DNA from: Flavobacteriales bacterium | Lineage (GTDB): Bacteria > Bacteroidota > Bacteroidia > Flavobacteriales_F > PHOS-HE28 | NCBI GenBank assembly: GCA_019912395.1 | Contig: JAIOIH010000053.1 | Location: 1 to 64,000, forward strand | DNA length: 64,000 nucleotides | Direction of reading: 5' to 3' | In this document: positions 43,896-53,244 of the stretch, piece by piece | Layout: every line of letters begins with the position of its first letter | How positions within the stretch are numbered: position 1 is the first letter of the stretch | Translations under genes and position numbers: made by a program | The notes under the pieces: model-generated | Told to the model about the DNA's origin: nothing | The model's input: only the letters and a program-made list of their open reading frames with translations | Databases searched by the model: none

Positions 43896-45572
43896 TCATG
43901 CCTTCATCCTCTTCCTCCGTGCCCCCACCCCTCCGGTAAGCAACAGTAGCAGCGCTGATACGGCGTATGCCCCCTTGCCGATGTAGTCCCCGTGCCTCAC
44001 ATAGAACGTGAGGTCCGTGCGGGTATGCACCGTGCCGCGAACGGTCGCCTTCACCCACCAACCGGTGTTCTGGTGCATGTCGCCCCGCTGATCGATAAAG
44101 CACGAGATGCCGGTGTTCGCGCAGCGCGCCACATCGCGCCGGGTCTCCACGGCACGCAGTTTCCCATAGAGCAGGTGCTGTTTGTAACCGGGCGTATCCC
44201 TCCACCAGCCATCGTTCGTCATGATCACAATGAGGTTGGCCCCGTTGCGAACGTGTGCTGCCACATGATCGCCGTAAATGCTCTCATAGCAGATGGTGGG
44301 TGCCAGGCCCACTCGCTTGTCGGTGCTCCAGAGCACGGAGCGTTCTGCCTGCATCCCCAGGCTGCCGGTGGTGCCTCCGAGGTCCAAGGCCAAACCTCCC
44401 AAGGGACCGAGCACCTCCTCGAAGGGCATGAGTTCCACCCCGGGAACCAGTTTGGATTTGTTGTAGAACTCAAAACTGCCATCGGCGCGCACCATCAAGG
44501 CGGCATTGTAGGCATCGAACGCACGGTCCGTTCCATCCAGCAAGCGTGCGGACAATGGGTGCTCGGCTCCCGGGGGATACAGCTTGGCCGAAGATGCCCC
44601 CGCGATAACGGATGCTCCGGGATGGTTCCGGAGGAAGGCCTGAATGCGCTCCAAGCTGATGCTGTTCCGCATATCGTTCTCCCAGGGACCCTGAAAGACC
44701 CAGCGACCGTTATCGTTGGAAAGCGTCGTTCGCTCTTGCAGCGCGGTTTCCGGCATCACCACCAGGGCGGTCGCGCTGTCCATCAGCGGCTCCGCCTGTT
44801 CCAACATCCTGTCCAACTGCGCCAAGGGGTCCACCGCACCGAACTTCTCCTTGTACGGGTCGATGTTCGGCTGTACCAACACCACCTCTGCGGGATCGCC
44901 ACTTTCCTTGAGGGAGGCGTAGCGGATCAGGGAGATCGACAGGGGCACCGCGATCACCGCAAAGGCCGTGAGCGCCGGAACCGTGATCAGTCCCCGCCCC
45001 TTCCCGGCACCTTTCAGGGCCATGCCCAGCACGGCGAAGTTGGCCACCCACACCCAGATGGTGCCACCGAGATGGCCGGTGATCTCGTACCACTGCACCC
45101 AAGCGGTATGGCCCGCGAACACGTTGCCCAGGGTAAGCCACGGCCAACTGAGGTCCCAGTGCATGTGGAAACGCTCGAACGCCAGCCAGAACACCATCAG
45201 CGCCCAGCGGGCACCCGTGCCACCCAGGCCGCGACGCACGATCCGGAACAGCAACCACGGAACAGACATCACCAAGACGTTGCCCACGTTCGGCCCGATC
45301 AGGGTGAAGAGCCGGGTTTCGAGGTGTTCACTGACGTAAAAAAGCCACCATGTCGTGGCCAGGTTCCACACCAGCAGGGCCAGCATCACGTAGGGCATGA
45401 AGTTCCTCGGTCGCTCGCCCTTCGCGCTGCGGGCATAGCGTTCCTCCGCCCAGAGCAGCGGCACCCAGGCCACGAATATCAGCGGGGTGATGCCACCGAC
45501 CGCAGGCCAGGCCAGGGCGAGGAGGGCACCGCTGAGGAGCGCGCATAGCAGGTAAAAGGGGCGGTGCCGCAT
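43896..45572 (-). CDS. lnt: Apolipoprotein N-acyltransferase
   Basis: A 558-residue inner-membrane enzyme that adds the third acyl chain to lipoproteins. About six TM segments fill residues 1-235. The nitrilase-like periplasmic domain carries the triad Glu (VVMPETALQER, about 276), Lys (YNKSKLVPGVELMPFEE, about 373) and Cys (PTICYESIYGDHVA, about 428). A last TM helix lies near the C-terminus. The start at 45572 is chosen because it begins at the first hydrophobic stretch and a TACTTTCG box ends 5 bases before it. Twenty-eight further residues would be needed to reach 45656. Confidence 0.94.
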   Translation of the reverse strand: MRHRPFYLLCALLSGALLALAWPAVGGITPLIFVAWVPLLWAEERYARSAKGERPRNFMPYVMLALLVWNLATTWWLFYVSEHLETRLFTLIGPNVGNVLVMSVPWLLFRIVRRGLGGTGARWALMVFWLAFERFHMHWDLSWPWLTLGNVFAGHTAWVQWYEITGHLGGTIWVWVANFAVLGMALKGAGKGRGLITVPALTAFAVIAVPLSISLIRYASLKESGDPAEVVLVQPNIDPYKEKFGAVDPLAQLDRMLEQAEPLMDSATALVVMPETALQERTTLSNDNGRWVFQGPWENDMRNSISLERIQAFLRNHPGASVIAGASSAKLYPPGAEHPLSARLLDGTDRAFDAYNAALMVRADGSFEFYNKSKLVPGVELMPFEEVLGPLGGLALDLGGTTGSLGMQAERSVLWSTDKRVGLAPTICYESIYGDHVAAHVRNGANLIVIMTNDGWWRDTPGYKQHLLYGKLRAVETRRDVARCANTGISCFIDQRGDMHQNTGWWVKATVRGTVHTRTDLTFYVRHGDYIGKGAYAVSALLLLLTGGVGARRKRMKA

Positions 45573-45577
45573 GTGGC

Positions 45578-45585
45578 CGAAAGTA
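45578..45585 (-). promoter_or_regulatory. Putative -7 box TACTTTCG for lnt
   Basis: Minus-strand TACTTTCG ends 5 bases before the lnt ATG. The same octamer precedes the gene at 60339. Confidence 0.45.
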
Positions 45586-45855
45586 ATTCTCCGCAGGTGA
45601 CGCTTCTGTTCTATCCGTCGATGCATCCCTTCGGAAGCCAGGGTTGTTGATGGCACGGAGAATGCCGTGTTGGCCTAAAAAAGATCGCCGGTGGCACGGA
45701 TGCCGCAGCTGGGGAGCGTGGAAGCCTGCGTGAGGAAAGCCACCGAGGCATCCGTTCAAGGGCCGGTGATGGCATGGCCTGAACTCAAGGCTTACAGAGG
45801 CATTGATCCGCGTGGATCCGCTTTTTCAGCGTGATCCGTGTTCCATTCTCGGCTT

Positions 45856-48800
45856 CTACCGCAGCAAGTACATCTTCCCGAAGCCCTTCTTGAAATAGGA
45901 TCCCGCTCCACCGTCGCGGTACTCGATGTCCTGTCCGTGCAGTTGGGCCATCACCCGGTAGAGATAGACGCCGCGTGCCAAACGGTCGCCGAACTGGTCG
46001 GTGCCGTCCCATGCGAAATCGGTGATGTTGCGGCCCACGTGGAGATGTCCGAGCTCGGCCATGGAAACCTCGCGGACCACGCGACCGCTGATGGTCATGA
46101 TCTGGATGCGCATGGCGGTGGGCACCTCGCGGCCGGTGAGGGTGAAGACGAAGCGGGTGCTGGTGGTAAAGGGGTTGGGGTAGTTCAGCACCTCCGTGAT
46201 GGTGGGACGGTTGATCACTTCGAAGTTCACGCTGTTGTCCCTATCACCGCTGTTGTTGCGGCTCTTGTCGGTGGCGCGAACGGTGAGCCTGTACTTGCCG
46301 TCCTGCTCAAAATTGGGCCGGTAGAACACCTTGCTCACGTTATTGGGCCCGTTCGCAGGCACGAACTGCAATACTTCCTGGTTGCCCTCCCGGAAATAGA
46401 TCCGCTTCATGGTGCCGGAGGGGTCGGTGAGGAAGATCTTGAAGAACACTGTATCTCCGGGTTCGTTGAGGAGCAGGGTCTGGTTCTCATCGTCCAGGGT
46501 TACTTGGATCTCCGGCCGGGCGCTCACGATATCGCCGTCCAGGATGTGCATGCCATCGAAGGTGACGTCGAGCACGGGGTTCTCCAGGTCCTGGATCGTG
46601 AGAAAACGCAGCACTGCGATATTGTTGAAGTGGTACTGTTCCGGTTGATCGTACTGCTGGGTAAGGGTGTCCACCGGATTGGCCTCGATAAGGATGGAGT
46701 TCGGCCCCGGGAACTGCTGCGTATCGAAGCGGATGGTGTCCTGTAGCACAGCGCCTACGGCCAAGGGCGGATTGTACTTGTAGTGGACGCGATGCGCCTG
46801 GTTGTTATGGTCCGTTACCCAAGCGGTCATCAGCAGGCTGTCCATGGGTATCTCCCCGATGTTGCGCACCGCTACCATCAGCTCCCCCTGCTGTCCTTGG
46901 AAGACGCTGTCCAAGTGGGCAAAGTAACCTGCTGGCGGGTCCAGGGCGCATTCCGGTGCGGGCACGCCCAAGAGCTGCCATCGCCGCAGTTGGGCCGGGC
47001 GTGGTGCCAGGAGGGAATCGTTCCAGAAGAGTCCTTTCAGCCGTAGTTGCGGGTATTGCTGGGCCGTGAACAAGGGCTGGAGATCAACATCCCCGGAAAA
47101 GCCGGGGAGGTCCAGTAGGGGTTGTTCCGTTCCTTGCTGCAGCACGCCGGAAAGCTGCACGCGGCTACTGTCCTCCAGCTGGATCGGCCTCATGTTCCAA
47201 CTGAGGGATTCCCAGCTCAGCGCGGTGTGGCTACGGGGCGCTTGGATGGAGCCGCTACGGCTGGAGAGGTGTATGTTGGCCGTCATTTCGATCAGTGCCG
47301 TAGCGTCATCCCCCCATACTTCCTGAATGGATGAGGGATCACCCTTGCGGCAGAAGAAGATGTACGGCACGCTATCGGGTACGGTACCGTTTGCCAAGTT
47401 GGTGGCACCCAGTGCCTGCATGGCCGCCATGGCGTTGGAGTTGACCATGGGGGTCTTCTGCAACCGCAAATAGGTATGAACAAGTACGAAATGTCCGTCC
47501 GGGATAGCGTTGGTCAACATGCTGGCCAAGCTGTCCATTTGCGCTGATGTCGAGTACCAGAACACGAAGTTCCTCTCTTGCCGATATCTGCCGCACGCCC
47601 CTTCATTATTCTTGTTCCCGTAGTAGCGGCCCACACCGTTGAAGCGGGTCAGCCACGGTTCAAAATCGAAGGGGTCCACCACCCCCACGTTCAAGGAGGC
47701 AAAGGGGCCGCAGCCTTGGCCTTCCATCATCTCCACGTCCTTTCGCCAGTAGCATTGGCTGAAGTTCTCCCCCCTCACCTCGCAGAAGATCTGGTGATCG
47801 CCGCCGAAGAACTCGAAGGAACGCGTGGGGCGAGCATGTTCCATCAGGTTGAAACCGTCATCCTTGAACTGGAAGATGTGCGATTGGCCCCAGCCCTGCC
47901 GCCCCGCCAAGTGCTGGAAGGAGAACTCGTGCCAGTTGTAGCCACCCTGCCCCGCACTGTCCAGGGTGCAGCGCCAGAAGTAGACCACGCTGTCCTGGCC
48001 GGAGTTGAGCGAATAGATGGAGCCGGGTTGCCATTGCACCACACCGCCCGGAGCGACCAGGCTGTGCTGCTCCATTACCGGGCTGTTGTACAGGTCGGTG
48101 GTGTCGATCTGGAAGATGTAGGTGCGGGGCGGCGCGAAGGGGTCTCCGGTGCTGGCCTTCAGCATCGGGGCGGGATTGGAGGTGATGGCGAAATTGTAGG
48201 GCTCCACCGGCAACAGATCACCCGTACTGATCGACATCCGGAAGGTCACTTGGTTGTTCCCCATATCATCCAGTTCGGCGATCAGGTCCGGGTCCAGGTC
48301 CAAGCGGACCAGCAGATCGTTGATGCCTACACCACCGGCTGCGACCGTGGTGGGCAGGGTGAAGAACACGGTGTCCTGGAAGGCGTTCATGCTTACCTGC
48401 TGGATCAAGGGCGGCAACAGAACGCCATCGGCCACCAAACTGCGCTCCAAGGCAACGGAGAACGATTGGTGCGTGCCGCGGCCGATGTTGCGGAAGATGA
48501 CCCGCACCTGGAAGGAATCCACGTCCGCAGTGACCTGCTGCGGAACGGTGCTGACATCAGCCAAGGTGACCTCGAGGTCCGGCAGCTTCGGCGAGTTCAT
48601 GATCAGCGTGGGATCACCGTGCAAGGTCATCGTCTCGGCGTTGTTCAACGATTCGATGTCGCCGACCGATAACTGGTTGAGCGCTGCGAAGCGCATGTGC
48701 GTACCGATGCTCTTGCCATAGTTCACTTGACTGAAGCTCCGGTAGAAATCCTTTGAATAGTCGCGGAGCTTGTTCGAGAGGCCCACGTCCACCGAGGAGA

Positions 48801-50934
48801 GGAAGGCCACGGCACCGGCATTCTCGTGCAGCACGAACTGCTCGCTGCTGCTCACGCCGTCGTACAGGTGCAGATTGCCGGTATAGCAGGAGTTGCCCAA
48901 TATGGTGGGGAACTTGCCATGCCATTGGTAATTGGTGGGCACATCGATGGTGATGTCGAACCCTCCGCCGAAGGCATGCGCATAAAAGGTCATCAGCGTC
49001 ACGCCCTGCTCGATCATGTCGGAGACACTGTCAGCTGCGGCTTGCTCTATCACGGCTCCTCCATCCTTGACGAACTTGGTGACGTTCCCGGAGAAGGAGG
49101 TGTCCTCCGCCAGCACCTTGAAGCTGTTCAATGCCGCATCGAACAAGGCCCGTTCGTATGCCGTATTGCCTCCCCGGAAGTGCAGGATGTTCTTCATCCA
49201 GGCAGCGGGAGGTTGGCTTTCCACGGAATCGACCTTGGCCAAGTAGTCCAGCACCTGGGTGGGGGTTCTGGCGGCCAATCGGCCCACGGGCACGGATAGG
49301 TATGCGGGTTGGCTGCCGGACAGGTTCAGCCCGAACATGATGTCGCTGGAGGGCCAGCCCATGGTGGGCACCAGGCATGCTGCGGAAGCCAAGGGATCCT
49401 TGCGGTAGCCCTTGTCAAACGCAAGTCCTCCGGTGGCAGGTGCCTTCACGCTCTTGCCCACGAGGAACAGGGCTTGGGGCTTGGAGGGCGCATGGTCGTA
49501 TACGTAGCGCAAGTAGTTCCGGATGGCCAGGGGATGCTGGCGCACGCCTCCCCCGAACTGGTCGTAAAGCTGCTCCACGTCGGCCACCACGGTGTTGTAC
49601 CGGTTGTGGAGATTGGTCTCCCGGTAGGTGGCATACTGCATGGCCGCTGCCATCAATGTGGGATGCGTGACGATCACCATCGCTGAATCCGGCAGGTCCA
49701 GTCCGGGGTCCGGGAACAGCCCCGTGCCGTTCACCGGTAGGAGCGGACCTGCGGCAAGGATGTCAGCCGAGCGGGTCACTACCACGCGCATGTCCTGCAC
49801 GCTGGGCGGCAGAACCGCTTGGAAAGGTGAACCGCTGGGGAACGCAGCCTGAATGCGATGGACCCCGTTGGGCGCCCAGGCATACACCACCGGAGCGGCG
49901 GCGGAGGTGAAGGACATCAGGATGCTGTCCGTACCTGTTTGACCAGGTATTTCAAGGTCCGCTCCATTACCGAGAACAAACGTTCTCGGGTAGCGGATGC
50001 TTTGCCAGCCCGGTGCGAAGGCATCCAGATAATTCGGAGCCAGGTCCGGACAAACCAGATCATGCACGACCCTGGCGGTCACAATGGTGTTGGCCCCGGT
50101 TACCGTGCTTGGGGCGAACTCGAACTCGTACTTCAACAGTGCATACCCCCTGAAAATGGTGTCGGCATGGATGGTACCGGCATGCTCCACCTGCAGGTGG
50201 TGATCGTCGCAGGAGTTCCCTCCAGGATTGTTCAAGCTGGCCAATACCAGCTTATAGGTGGACGCCGGGGGACTTGCTCCAGTGTACAATTGCGGGACAT
50301 TCAAGGTGTAATTCCGGGACGCATCCGCCCCGTCCGCAGCTATCGTTTGGTTAAAGAAATAGCCCTCAGCCTCATTGATCATGGTCAAGGACGCTCCCGA
50401 TGGGGTGCGCTTGCCGGTCTGGTATGTGGTCGGGTAGGTGATCAGTGTGGTGTCCCAGCACCAGGGCAGCGGCGTATACGCGGCCCAATTGGTGCTGCCG
50501 CTTTCGATCGTGCGCAGGGCTTCGGCCTGCGGCCCCCACGTGAGGTAATACCGGATGGTATCGTTGTAGAGGGAGTAATAGGGATTGTTGATGTGCGCGG
50601 GATCATCCCAGAGGGCGCTGTCCAGCCAGGCATCGTTCTTGGCCCCGTAAAACTCGATGAAGTCGCCGGTGTTGAACGCGCCGTCCTGCTCCCCTTCCAC
50701 ATGGATGGGCACCTGGCGCCCGCGAGCATAAAGCTGGATGGTGCGGGGATCCACCGTGGCCAGGGGGAAGCCCGAATCGGCCAGCGCAATTGAATCGATC
50801 CGGCGAATACCGTCCTGCCAAACCTTGAAGGACCAATACTGGCGGTCATAGTGGATCCACTCGTTGCCGTAGGATTGTGCATGGCCCTCCAGACCAAACC
50901 CCAGGATCACCGCAACGAGTAGAATTCTTTTCAT
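45856..50934 (-). CDS. porU: Type IX secretion system sortase PorU (gingipain-type C25 peptidase)
   Basis: A 1692-residue outer-membrane-associated protease that removes T9SS C-terminal domains and attaches cargo to lipid anchors. Signal peptide at 1-19 (ILLVAVILGFGLEGHAQ). The C25 domain lies at about 415-790. Its catalytic His is in TFYAHAFGGGFD (about 650) and its Cys in LGNSCYTGNLHLY (about 682). Ig-like and CARDB-like beta domains follow, and a FlgD-type C-terminus (LNYPNPFTTSTRFVFTLTG, then ARGVYLYRV). It is long for PorU; the extra length is in the middle beta domains (about 900-1350). It overlaps porV by ATGA. Confidence 0.92.
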   Translation of the reverse strand: MKRILLVAVILGFGLEGHAQSYGNEWIHYDRQYWSFKVWQDGIRRIDSIALADSGFPLATVDPRTIQLYARGRQVPIHVEGEQDGAFNTGDFIEFYGAKNDAWLDSALWDDPAHINNPYYSLYNDTIRYYLTWGPQAEALRTIESGSTNWAAYTPLPWCWDTTLITYPTTYQTGKRTPSGASLTMINEAEGYFFNQTIAADGADASRNYTLNVPQLYTGASPPASTYKLVLASLNNPGGNSCDDHHLQVEHAGTIHADTIFRGYALLKYEFEFAPSTVTGANTIVTARVVHDLVCPDLAPNYLDAFAPGWQSIRYPRTFVLGNGADLEIPGQTGTDSILMSFTSAAAPVVYAWAPNGVHRIQAAFPSGSPFQAVLPPSVQDMRVVVTRSADILAAGPLLPVNGTGLFPDPGLDLPDSAMVIVTHPTLMAAAMQYATYRETNLHNRYNTVVADVEQLYDQFGGGVRQHPLAIRNYLRYVYDHAPSKPQALFLVGKSVKAPATGGLAFDKGYRKDPLASAACLVPTMGWPSSDIMFGLNLSGSQPAYLSVPVGRLAARTPTQVLDYLAKVDSVESQPPAAWMKNILHFRGGNTAYERALFDAALNSFKVLAEDTSFSGNVTKFVKDGGAVIEQAAADSVSDMIEQGVTLMTFYAHAFGGGFDITIDVPTNYQWHGKFPTILGNSCYTGNLHLYDGVSSSEQFVLHENAGAVAFLSSVDVGLSNKLRDYSKDFYRSFSQVNYGKSIGTHMRFAALNQLSVGDIESLNNAETMTLHGDPTLIMNSPKLPDLEVTLADVSTVPQQVTADVDSFQVRVIFRNIGRGTHQSFSVALERSLVADGVLLPPLIQQVSMNAFQDTVFFTLPTTVAAGGVGINDLLVRLDLDPDLIAELDDMGNNQVTFRMSISTGDLLPVEPYNFAITSNPAPMLKASTGDPFAPPRTYIFQIDTTDLYNSPVMEQHSLVAPGGVVQWQPGSIYSLNSGQDSVVYFWRCTLDSAGQGGYNWHEFSFQHLAGRQGWGQSHIFQFKDDGFNLMEHARPTRSFEFFGGDHQIFCEVRGENFSQCYWRKDVEMMEGQGCGPFASLNVGVVDPFDFEPWLTRFNGVGRYYGNKNNEGACGRYRQERNFVFWYSTSAQMDSLASMLTNAIPDGHFVLVHTYLRLQKTPMVNSNAMAAMQALGATNLANGTVPDSVPYIFFCRKGDPSSIQEVWGDDATALIEMTANIHLSSRSGSIQAPRSHTALSWESLSWNMRPIQLEDSSRVQLSGVLQQGTEQPLLDLPGFSGDVDLQPLFTAQQYPQLRLKGLFWNDSLLAPRPAQLRRWQLLGVPAPECALDPPAGYFAHLDSVFQGQQGELMVAVRNIGEIPMDSLLMTAWVTDHNNQAHRVHYKYNPPLAVGAVLQDTIRFDTQQFPGPNSILIEANPVDTLTQQYDQPEQYHFNNIAVLRFLTIQDLENPVLDVTFDGMHILDGDIVSARPEIQVTLDDENQTLLLNEPGDTVFFKIFLTDPSGTMKRIYFREGNQEVLQFVPANGPNNVSKVFYRPNFEQDGKYRLTVRATDKSRNNSGDRDNSVNFEVINRPTITEVLNYPNPFTTSTRFVFTLTGREVPTAMRIQIMTISGRVVREVSMAELGHLHVGRNITDFAWDGTDQFGDRLARGVYLYRVMAQLHGQDIEYRDGGAGSYFKKGFGKMYLLR

Positions 50935-52034
50935 GATCCCGTCCGTTGCTTGAACAGATCGAACCTGAGCGAGAACACGTTGGAGTACAACGCCACGCTG
51001 TTGTCACCAATGTCGGTGAGCGCATAGTCCAGGGCCACGCTCTTGATCTTCAAGCCCACACCGATGTTGGGCTGGAAGTTCAGGGTCTTATTGTCGTTGA
51101 TGTCCGTGACATTTTGGAAGTTGTTCACTCCGGCGCGGACATAGACCACACGTGCATAGCCCACCTCAATGCCCAGGCGCGGGTCGCCGCTCCAGGTGCT
51201 GGAGGCGATCAGGGTGTTCCGTTGGCCGTCGAAGGTGTTTTCCAGGTTCACCTCCGCAAGCAGGTCCACCTTGCTGCCGAACTTGAACTGGCGTGCCACG
51301 CCCAGCACCAAGCGGGGCAAGGTCACCTCCACCCCGTTCACCGGCAGCTCGTTGTTGGTCTGCGCGAACACATCCTGTGTCCGTTGATCCAGTGAGTAGC
51401 TCCACGCGTTAAAGGTGCCGGTAATGTCCCTGCCCATGGCCGCAAAGCGCCACGGCCCCCGGTCGTATTGCAGGCCGGCATCCAGGCCGAAGCCCCAGGC
51501 CTTGGCGAACGGACCCACGCTGCGGTAGATCACCTTCGCGTTGGCACCCATGCGCAGACCGGGCACCTTCATCTTGCGGGCGTAGCTGATCAGGAAAGCA
51601 TTGTCCGCAGCGGAGAAACTGGTGATCCGGTCGTAATCGAGGTTCCCGTTGTTGTCGATGAGCTCGGTGGTGTTGGGGATGTCGTCCACGCCAAAGCGGA
51701 TATAGGAGAAGCCGATGACGCTGGCCGAATCGATGGGCTTGGCGATCGCGATGTAGTCGTACTTGGCGATGCCCGCGAAATACTCGCTGTGCATGGCGCC
51801 CACCTGCAAGTCGCCGCGAACGCCGAGCAGGCCGGCGGGGTTCCAATAGCCGGCCGTGACGTCGTTGGTCGCCGCAACGTTGGCGTATCCCATGCCAAGG
51901 GAGCGGGCACCCACCCCGATGGACAGGAACTCGTTGCTGTACTTGGGCGCATCCTGTGCCTGGGCGATGGCGAACGTGATGGAGGCCAAGCCGATGGCCG
52001 CCATCCTCCAAGGATACCCTCCTGCTGATTTCAT
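50931..52034 (-). CDS. porV: Type IX secretion system outer-membrane protein PorV
   Basis: A 367-residue FadL-like beta-barrel that shuttles cargo from the translocon to PorU. Signal peptide at 1-26. The hallmark N-terminal segment is FLSIGVGARSLGMGYANVA, followed by TAGYWNPAGLLG. Barrel strands continue to LYSNVFSLRFDLFKQ at the end. A PorQ identity is less likely because it precedes porU with a 4-base overlap, the classic porV-porU pair. The start at 52034 gives a normal signal peptide; the frame further upstream has none. Confidence 0.92.
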   Translation of the reverse strand: MKSAGGYPWRMAAIGLASITFAIAQAQDAPKYSNEFLSIGVGARSLGMGYANVAATNDVTAGYWNPAGLLGVRGDLQVGAMHSEYFAGIAKYDYIAIAKPIDSASVIGFSYIRFGVDDIPNTTELIDNNGNLDYDRITSFSAADNAFLISYARKMKVPGLRMGANAKVIYRSVGPFAKAWGFGLDAGLQYDRGPWRFAAMGRDITGTFNAWSYSLDQRTQDVFAQTNNELPVNGVEVTLPRLVLGVARQFKFGSKVDLLAEVNLENTFDGQRNTLIASSTWSGDPRLGIEVGYARVVYVRAGVNNFQNVTDINDNKTLNFQPNIGVGLKIKSVALDYALTDIGDNSVALYSNVFSLRFDLFKQRTGS

Positions 52035-52042
52035 GGTGTGCT

Positions 52043-52063
52043 TGTTAGACGCAACCTCTAACA
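52043..52063 (-). promoter_or_regulatory. Hairpin in the porV leader
   Basis: TGTTAGA and TCTAACA are perfect 7-base complements around a 7-base loop, ending 9 bases before the porV ATG. In the mRNA it would sit over the ribosome-entry region, so it could adjust translation. Confidence 0.35.
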
Positions 52064-52085
52064 GAAGGTGGCCTGCATTATTGCC

Positions 52086-52093
52086 CGAATTTA
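52086..52093 (-). promoter_or_regulatory. Putative -7 box TAAATTCG for porV-porU
   Basis: A minus-strand TAnnTTCG match, 51 bases before the porV ATG. It shares the short divergent region (52035-52113) with the pssA start. Confidence 0.4.
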
Positions 52094-52113
52094 ACCAACT
52101 TCGGCCCGCTTTG

Positions 52114-52848
52114 ATGCGCCTCCCCCGTTTACCCGACCTGCTTACCACCGCGAACCTATGCTGCGGCGTGGCGTCCATACTTCTGGCCTCCCAAGGACAA
52201 TTGACGATCGCTTGTTGGTTGATCTTCCTCGCAGCGCTTTTCGATGTGTTCGACGGGCTGGCGGCACGGGCGCTCGGCGGGGGCACGCCGTTGGGTGCGC
52301 AACTGGACAGTTTGGCGGACATGGTGAGCTTTGGCGTGGCTCCGGCCTATGCCGTCTGGGTACTTTCGGCCCCGGTGCCACGAACAGATCTGCTCCTGGT
52401 CGGCGCTGCGGTGGCCTGCATTTGCATCGCCTCAGCTTGGCGCTTGGCCAAATTCAATGTGGACACGCGGCAGAGCACCGGCTTTCTGGGCTTGGCCACC
52501 CCCGCCAATGGCCTCTTTTGGGTAAGCATTGTGCTCATTGGCGTGGGCAGTGGCCTACCGGCCAACACCGCTGCCCACTCACTGGCTTCCTTGACCAACC
52601 AGGCGTTCGCAAACCCGATCGCTGTATTCGTTATCGCGCTTTTGCTCGGCATCCTCATGCTTTCCGAAATCCCGCTGCCCAGCCTCAAGCTCAAGAGCAA
52701 AGGCTGGAAAGGCAACGAGGTCATCTTCCTCCTGATGGGGATAGGCATCGTGCTCGCGCTGCTATATGGCATACTGGCCGTTCCTTTGCTGCTGATCACT
52801 TATCTGCTCAGTCCCTTTTGGGGCAAGCCATTCCACAAGACGACATGA
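52114..52848 (+). CDS. pssA: CDP-diacylglycerol--serine O-phosphatidyltransferase
   Basis: A 244-residue membrane enzyme making phosphatidylserine, the precursor of phosphatidylethanolamine. It has the CDP-alcohol phosphatidyltransferase motif DG-x2-AR-x8-G-x3-D-x3-D, here DGLAARALGGGTPLGAQLDS with LAD right after (about residues 46-69). About seven TM helices. Length and the N-terminal LPDLLTTANLCCG are typical of the Bacteroidota/Gram-positive-like subclass II PssA. The ATG at 52114 is used because the upstream frame runs into the porV promoter. purS starts inside its stop codon. Confidence 0.92.
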   Translation: MRLPRLPDLLTTANLCCGVASILLASQGQLTIACWLIFLAALFDVFDGLAARALGGGTPLGAQLDSLADMVSFGVAPAYAVWVLSAPVPRTDLLLVGAAVACICIASAWRLAKFNVDTRQSTGFLGLATPANGLFWVSIVLIGVGSGLPANTAAHSLASLTNQAFANPIAVFVIALLLGILMLSEIPLPSLKLKSKGWKGNEVIFLLMGIGIVLALLYGILAVPLLLITYLLSPFWGKPFHKTT

Positions 52849-53099
52849 AAACCTTCCACGCCTCCATCGATGTGATGCCCCACGACAACCTGCTGGACCC
52901 GCAAGGGAAAGCCGTGAGCGGCAGCATGAAGAACCTCGATCTCCCGGAGATCACCAACGTGCGCATCGGCAAGCACATCACCCTGCAGGTGGAAGCCAAG
53001 GACAAGAAGGCAGCCGAGGCCAAGGTGGACCAAGCGTGCAAGAAACTCCTGGCCAACATGGTGATGGAGAAGTACAGCTTCACGGTGACGGAGGGGTGA
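52845..53099 (+). CDS. purS: Phosphoribosylformylglycinamidine synthase subunit PurS
   Basis: An 84-residue small subunit of the FGAM synthase complex (PurL-PurQ-PurS) in purine synthesis. It has the PurS wording DVMPHDNLLDPQGKAVSGSM (about residues 9-28), VRIGKHITLQVEA and ACKKLLANMVMEKYSF. It overlaps the pssA stop as ATGA, so translation is coupled. purL and purQ are not in the window, which leaves this gene away from its partners. Confidence 0.93.
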   Translation: MKTFHASIDVMPHDNLLDPQGKAVSGSMKNLDLPEITNVRIGKHITLQVEAKDKKAAEAKVDQACKKLLANMVMEKYSFTVTEG

Positions 53100-53146
53100 G
53101 TACCGCAGGTGCTTCGCTTGTCCGCTGTTGCCGCAGGTAACCGCTG

Positions 53147-53210
53147 TCCTATGTCTTATGTCTTATGTTTTGCATTGGACATAAGACGATCAGCATAAGA
53201 CATCGGACAG
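53147..53210. repeat. Low-complexity inverted repeat (ATGTCTTATG / CATAAGACAT)
   Basis: ATGTCTTATG (53151-53160, repeated once more just after) and CATAAGACAT (53194-53203) form a perfect 10-base stem. It lies between two convergent genes, so it could end transcription on both strands. Confidence 0.6.
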
Positions 53211-53244
53211 GCAGCTTAGGACAAGGACATAACTCCGTCACCCC

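Noticed and set aside
43992-45548. 518-codon plus-strand frame over lnt
   Set aside because: The minus-strand Lnt frame has a full catalytic triad and membrane segments; the plus frame is a GC-rich shadow.
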